From NCBI RefSeq assembly GCF_964355755.1, contig NC_092670.1:16431201-16491200 (forward strand): a stretch of 60,000 bases of DNA, read 5' to 3'. Below the pieces are notes generated by a model. That model did not search any database. It saw only the letters and a program-made list of their open reading frames with translations, and was not told the origin of the DNA. Positions 39,133 to 60,000 of the stretch are shown piece by piece (position 1 is the first letter of the stretch; every line of letters begins with the position of its first letter). The position numbers and the translations under genes were made by a program. This stretch comes from Antedon mediterranea. Its lineage: Eukaryota; Echinodermata; Crinoidea; Comatulida; Antedonidae.

Positions 39133-39525
39133 AAAATTATTTTAGTTTATTATAGTTTTGATTTTATATATTTCTTGTTAATTGAATTGAAAGTGACGAG
39201 AAAAAGTTGTGTATCATGTTGCTATATATAAGTTTCTTGTTCTTGTTATATATAGCCTCTGATCTTTTAATTAATGTATTTATATTAAAAATACCAATTC
39301 ACAAGTTCAAGTGTGCATCAAAGATACGAACACAAACTCAGAAAGAAAGGTATTTATTTTCACATCTTTCACTCTTGAGTTTTGGTATAACAACCCTATG
39401 TGAATTTGTCTTTATTAGACAGCCTATTTACAATAGATCATATGACATCATAATCACAATACAGTGAGATTACCATAAAGTGCTTTTGGAATGCATCGTG
39501 TGTTGGTACAAATTGTTTACGTTAG

Positions 39526-39771
39526 GTGGAGTGTAAAGCAGGGAATACCTTATATAATCCCCGGTGCCGAATCATTCAGCTACGTCACAAAGGGCCTTCG
39601 GGTGCTAACGTACTTTTTGAAAGCAATTCGTGTGAAACATTAGGAAATAAAGAAGCAAAAGACTTGCTTTTGAAAGCTTGGACAATGGGATTTAGCGCCA
39701 ATTGTATTGAAGTTTCTGGTAGTCTGACTATACCAATTGTTTGGTATTTTGCAAACAAACTCATCAAATAA
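39526..39771. other. Unrecognised open stretch in the spacer
   Basis: Open on both strands (81 codons plus, 86 codons on the opposite strand at 39585-39845). The plus frame contains SGANVLFESNSCETLGNKEA and reads more like protein than neighbouring DNA. No family recognised; possibly a transposon or retrogene fragment. Confidence 0.3.
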
Positions 39772-40028
39772 GCAGTACTATACAGACTGATCACTAATGG
39801 AATTAAAAGTAAATATGCAGAGTGACACTTTCGGGTCATATTCACTCATTACCTCAGCGAATGGGACATCTTACAACTTTTTAAGATGTGAATTGTGAAA
39901 CAATTTTGCAGACTTTTCTATTATTAAGTTCTATTATTATGTAAATTCTAACTTTTGTATTGTATAGTTACTGGCCTACTATCGGAATATCCTTTTATAC
40001 TGGATAGATAAAATAAAAAAAGTCCTCT

Positions 40029-40034
40029 TTTATT
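40029..40034 (-). terminator. Polyadenylation signal AATAAA of the UGT gene
   Basis: AATAAA on the minus strand 20 bases past the UGT stop codon. This is close for a 3' UTR but is the first canonical signal. Confidence 0.45.
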
Positions 40035-40053
40035 CTACCAATTATTCACTGTT

Positions 40054-40351
40054 CTATTGTTGCTTCACTTTATTATTTTTATCCTTTGAGAAGGTTCGTT
40101 TATTGCAGCAGCACAGCAAACAAAACTTCCGTATAATGTAAATAAAAAGAAACACACAGATTAAAACAAACAACAAAACATCTAACAGAAAGTATTGTAA
40201 TGTATTCAATTGAAACGCAGCTGAGCGTAAGTACTCGCCACTGAACTTCATCACATGCTCAATCCAGAACACTGCGCGGTCGATAGGGGGCAGCAGGATG
40301 TCATGAAAGTCTTGCTGAACTTCAGACCACCAAATCACTTGTTCCTTTAAC
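40054..40351 (-). CDS. UGT exon 4: C-terminal part and membrane anchor
   Basis: Begins LKEQVIWWSEV. Contains FWIEHVMKFSGEYLRSAA as in UGT C-termini, one hydrophobic helix, a CCC motif, and stop TAG at 40054-40056. Confidence 0.88.
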
Positions 40352-42615
40352 CTGCAAAAATCAAACGTACAAATTAATCTTAAAAAATCAATTTATGTTT
40401 TTCTTACACCCTATCCCTAATATTATTAATTTTTTCCCCAATTCATCCATTATTGCAATAATAGAGAACACATAGACAAAGATGAAAAAACTTATGCTAA
40501 TTATCTGAGAATGTTTTACATAAACTAATAATAAAGACTTACGTTGCATTATGCAAAGCCTGATCTAAAGCATTCTCTAATGCATTTCGAGTTAGCCTTT
40601 GTATATGCAATATTTGTGCAATTTCTTTGGCTTCGAGACGAACAGCCACCTCATATTCGTCAGCAAATAAAGGTATGACAACACTAGGTACAGCGTGGTA
40701 GATTGACATGTAAGCCAAGTCAATGTTTCCATGATTAACGAATACCTTTACGCTATCGTGACCTAAAGATAAAAAAAATACGTGAACATACAAATAAAGG
40801 TTGATTAGCATATCATGTTGATGTAGACTTTTACAGTATACCGTACACTAGCAAATTTCAGGGTTTTTTTTAGCAAGAAAGGTTGCTAGTGTAGACCAGT
40901 TTACACATTTCGGCTAACAGCAGAAAATTATTTTTGCAGACATTAAACCTGTCTACACTAGGAAACGTTTGTGGAGGAAATATGTTTATACCATATAGCT
41001 TACACCTTGCTAAACTAACCAATTAGCAATCTTAACTTTTAAAACAATAACAATTATTTACAAACCAAACTTGTGTACATTACATTGGAAATTATATATT
41101 AGTCTACACAACATACACACTGAAAATAAATCGGCGAACTACCTAAAACATCATTTAATTTGTTCACATGAATAACTGTAACGTTTTCATTGGCTGTAAC
41201 CATCTTTGGAACATCTCCATTGTCAACCCAAACTACTTTCTGTGGAACCGATGTCAACACCTTCCATAATAACTGAAGATTCTCTGGTTTTGTGGAAGAA
41301 AACTTGGAATGTATTGAAGCTACGATAACACTATTCTGTCCAGATGATTGCAGAAACAATTCTAAGTCCTTAAAATCATAAAAAAGAAATCACAATAATA
41401 TTATGAAGAGAAAGAAATCGTAATAAGTACAAGCACCATTGTGCGAGAAGTATAACTACCAGCAACTTACTAATTTAACGATTGCACGTTTTTATCAGAT
41501 ACATTTCAGAATTCGATATTCTCATGGATTATAATCTATTGACTAAACAGTTTCTAAAATGTATACTAGGCCTATTCATTTAGAATGTACTTAATGTCTA
41601 TCTATTCAATCATGGTTCTTAACAACCGAAGAATAGAAGTGTTATTATCAAAATATTATTATGATATTCTATGATAACACAATTTCTTCAGAATTACCTT
41701 GTCGAGCTTTGACGAATTTCTACCCGATATACCACCTACGAATATAACATTCTGCATATACGGTCTTGGAAATTCCACGGTTAAATCAGTATTCAACAGA
41801 AGTAAATCAGCTTTTCCAATGATATCAAAAGCTTTCTCGTTTGTTAATATATTGTGGTTGTGTTTTAATCTATCATACGCTCCAAACATCCAGAAATCGT
41901 AAACGATTACGGAGTGAAGGTAAAAGAGAACGTTTTGAGTGCGCTGCCAACGGTCCATACGGTTAGTGAATCCTGACATAAACTCCGGAACCACTGATAG
42001 AACATTCGGTACGTAGTACCAACGGAAATGTCTGGTGCCAAGAGCCCCTTTACTAGCAAAATTCACAAAGGTTACGTTGATATATCTTGCTAAAATTGAA
42101 CAGCAAGGTGATGATACGTCACAGAGGACCTTGTTGAATTGAGATCTTATGAGGTTCTTTATTAATTTGTCATTTCCAAGAATTGAGCTACATTCATTGA
42201 GATAAGCATCTTGATCAGAGTGTTTGTACCAATACCAGGCAATGTTAATCAGTTTTACCAGTGCGCAATCATTAGAGCCTTCTGTAAGAGATATCCTATC
42301 AGTTGTACAACTTGACACATTTGTTGTAGACTCATATGAAATAATGTTGAAATTTCGATTCAAGTCATCGTTAAGTAAGTTCTTATGACTTAAGATACTG
42401 ACGTTGTGTCCTCTTTCGACAAGACGCTTGCCAACTGTAGTGAATAAACCAATATGAATTGCATCATGAAGATCTGGTACAACCAGTATACTCTGAGGTT
42501 CCATAGGAGAAAAATCTTCGATAACTTTAGAAGCCGAATGGTGTATGGTCAGAATCAAAAATAGCAGATATACGCACCCTTTGAATAAACAACGATGGTA
42601 GTATAGTAGATCCAT
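40054..42615 (-). CDS. UDP-glycosyltransferase-like membrane protein (4 coding exons, complete)
   Basis: Exons 41698-42615, 41143-41368, 40543-40762 and 40054-40351 join in phases 0, 1 and 2 to 553 codons, the usual UGT length. UGTs move a sugar from a UDP-sugar to small lipophilic acceptors in the ER lumen. The N-terminus is a signal peptide (LLFLILTIHHS region). The likely catalytic His lies in HIGLFTTVGKRLVERGHNV, spaced as in family members, and the partner Asp in VLCDVSSPCC. The C-terminal half has FLQSSGQNSVIVAS and FVNHGNIDLAYMSIYHAVP. The C-terminus is a membrane helix (FLLDVLLFVLICVFLFIYII) followed by a Cys/Lys-rich tail. Odd: the family's HGGxNG and DQ donor-binding motifs read HGNIDL and DE, and WLPQ is missing, so the donor may differ or activity may be lost. 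Family assignment is firm; substrate is unknown. Confidence 0.88.
40543..40762 (-). CDS. UGT exon 3: donor-binding signature
   Basis: Encodes HDSVKVFVNHGNIDLAYM and IPLFADEYEVAVRLEAKEIA. The region aligns to the UGT signature but with replaced donor-contacting residues. Phase-2 donor. Confidence 0.87.
40844..40895. repeat. Hairpin in UGT intron 2
   Basis: TACACTAGCAA and TTGCTAGTGTA are inverted; a third related motif (TCTACACTAGGAAA) lies near 40954. Probably a small decayed TIR element. Confidence 0.5.
41143..41368 (-). CDS. UGT exon 2: start of donor-binding half
   Basis: Begins DLELFLQSSGQNSVIV, matching the UGT segment after the hinge, and ends in phase 1 at NDVLG. Confidence 0.87.
41698..42615 (-). 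CDS. UGT exon 1: signal peptide and acceptor-binding half
   Basis: Codons 1-306, ATG at 42613-42615, phase-0 donor GTAATT. Covers the whole variable acceptor-binding half in one exon, as in many animal UGT genes. Confidence 0.88.
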
Positions 42616-44340
42616 TATATCAGTTTTCTAAAATCCCACAATTATGATGATTTTTACTACGTTAGACCTTTATCACCTAACACCTATTGTTCTCTTGGTC
42701 TACTACAAAATGATCTTAGCTCTACCGTTGAATCAAAACATTATAAATGTGTTTAAGTGCGGGTTGTACAACGGTGCAATTATACCAGTGTATTAATTAG
42801 CAAAGTTTTTTTCAAATATCACATTACAGTTGCGTCATTTTGCTGGCATTTTCAGTGACTATAAACATTTATTAAACGAGTAATTCAATCAACTGGAAAT
42901 ATACGCATCTCAACAGGGTTAATTATGAAGAAGATAGCACAACATGAACAAATCCGTATCATAGGCGTAAAAGTCAGTTTTTAAGATGTTTGATTTCGAT
43001 TATTTGGGTTTCATTGACACGTTTTGTATAACCACTAACAACGATTACTTACTGAAACTTTATTTTATTCCATAAATCAACTGGAATACAACTATTTGTA
43101 ATAACAACTGTAATAAATATGTAAACTCTACATTCTCTATTTACAAATAAAATATCTTGTGATAAAATACCACATACCCACAAGTGTATTCTATATACTG
43201 TATATATACTGTATAATATATTTATGTACACTGAATGAGGTAAATGTTTTGAGGTATTGATTTTATGTAATGTTAAAAAAATAAATAATGCCTTGGATAC
43301 AACTATAAACCATGGGAAGTTGAAAAAAGTGGCGTTAATGATGTGAATTCAAGTGTGTGTTACTAAACTTTATATTGTTCGTTTTATAAATTTGATTGAT
43401 AGTAAAAAATGAATGAAATAATTATGGAAATTAAAACTTACTTAATACTTATAAAAGAACATGTTTAAAAAAAATTATTTCTTGTTAATGGTTCTTCTTA
43501 GTAGAAGTAGAATTATTGCTCATATGTTATTGCTTAACTTACCGATTTTGCCTTTACACTGAGCAGTCTTCTGACTGTTCCGTCTGGGCTGCTTTGGTAA
43601 AGTTATGGATAAGATTCTTCCAAGATTGCTTATTAAATCTTTAAGGGTACACCTTCTGGACATACGTACGTCCTTTTAATAGGAGTGTCCTTTTAATAGG
43701 AGTGTCCTTTTAATAGGAGTGTCCTTTTAATAGGAGTGTCCTTTTAATAGGAGTGTCCTTTTAATAGGAGTGTCCTTTTAATAGGAGTGTCCTTTTAATA
43801 GGAGTGTCCTTTTAATAGGAGTGTCCTTTTAATAGGAGTGTCCTTTTAATAGGAGTGTCCTTTTAATAGGAGTGTCCTTTTAATAGGAGTGTCCCAAAGA
43901 AGGTGGTTCTAAGGTATGTATTACAATACTCTACACATAAATTAAGTGCATTCAAGTTAAAATATATAAAGAAAAATAAAAGATACAAGTGAAATTACTG
44001 ATATACATTGTAATAAAATGGTTACACTATGAATATTAGATTATAGATCAGTGGTTACACTGTTAGATAGATTAAGTGATCAAAATATACAACAAATGCT
44101 TACTTTATAATAACTATACAGAAAATAGGCATAAATAAATAAACAGTTAATTCAAAATGTATTGCTTTGTGATTTAGGTAACAAGTAGGTTATAAACATG
44201 TGTGACTTCCGTGCAGAAACAAGTATCGAAAGTTAAGAATAAATTGCTAAAGTACATTTTACATATTATTATTGTGGTTTTAGTATTGTGCAGCAGTTAT
44301 TTGAAATGAGAATATTAAGAATGTGTTTCTTATAAACCGT
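42616..44340. other. Spacer between the UGT start and the EGF/CUB gene stop
   Basis: Should hold the UGT promoter (right of 42615) and the 3' UTR of the EGF/CUB gene. Overlapping minus-strand AATAAA signals at 43059-43069 are candidates for its poly(A) signal, giving a 3' UTR of about 1.3 kb that would include the minisatellite. The function of the rest is unseen. Confidence 0.45.
43671..43893. repeat. 17-bp minisatellite, 13 perfect units
   Basis: Unit TCCTTTTAATAGGAGTG, all 13 copies identical by eye; it ends with GTCCCAAAGAAGGTGGTTCT, as in the dispersed TGTCCC repeat. Confidence 0.97.

Positions 44341-60000
<15,660 letters not shown>

Larger units (their letters stand above)
37489..40028. 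other. Spacer between the EGF gene start and the UGT 3' end
   Basis: Should hold the promoter and 5' UTR of the 8-cysteine EGF gene (transcribed leftward). I could not identify a convincing TATA box or initiator. It contains a 29-bp palindrome, a 79-bp tandem duplication and an unrecognised open frame (separate entries). Confidence 0.6.

Noticed and set aside
41699-41902. Plus-strand open frame
   Set aside because: Antisense shadow of UGT exon 1.
43671-43893. CRISPR-like repeat array
   Set aside because: Units are perfectly contiguous with no spacers and the context is an animal genome.

Overview
The window looks like nuclear DNA of a marine invertebrate animal. An echinoderm or another invertebrate deuterostome is my best guess, because the genes are CUB plus long EGF arrays of the fibropellin/Notch-like type, with AT-rich short introns and many small inverted-repeat elements. 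The species cannot be fixed from the sequence alone. All recognised genes lie on the minus strand and are intron-rich.

Region 1 (85-37,488) is the 5' part of a giant secreted protein gene that continues past the left edge. In transcript order it has a signal-peptide exon (37,422-37,488), a conventional 6-cysteine EGF exon, a CUB exon, and then 79 consecutive one-domain exons (R1 at 33,504 to R79 at 85), all bounded by phase-1 introns. About 3,395 codons lie in the window. In 78 of the 79 repeats the EGF-like domain carries eight cysteines with an invariant second half (C-x4-C-x-C-x2-C-x5-C). Relative to normal EGF, one cysteine is added in the C3-C4 loop and one replaces the conserved residue of the C5-C6 loop. 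I do not recognise this variant as a named family, and it is the main candidate for something undescribed. The array shows recent expansion (R79 and R73 are identical exons in near-identical DNA 3,359 bp apart) and older block duplication (a three-domain signature recurs every 10-11 domains).

Region 2 (40,054-42,615) is a complete four-exon UDP-glycosyltransferase-like gene of 553 codons, with signal peptide, C-terminal membrane anchor and a divergent sugar-donor site.

Region 3 (44,341 to beyond 60,000) is the 3' part of a second giant gene: 44 ordinary 6-cysteine EGF domains (many calcium-binding), one CUB domain, a transmembrane helix and a very short cytoplasmic tail. It resembles a fibropellin-like cell-surface protein and lacks Notch intracellular domains. 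The two EGF genes share CUB+EGF architecture and one-exon-per-domain organisation but use different EGF chemistry.

Introns and spacers are rich in small elements. They include an 18-copy family of TIR elements (AAGCTCTGTCTACACTATCAAACT ends), other foldback elements, tRNA-derived SINE-like pieces, LINE 3' ends and several minisatellites, some of which touch splice sites.
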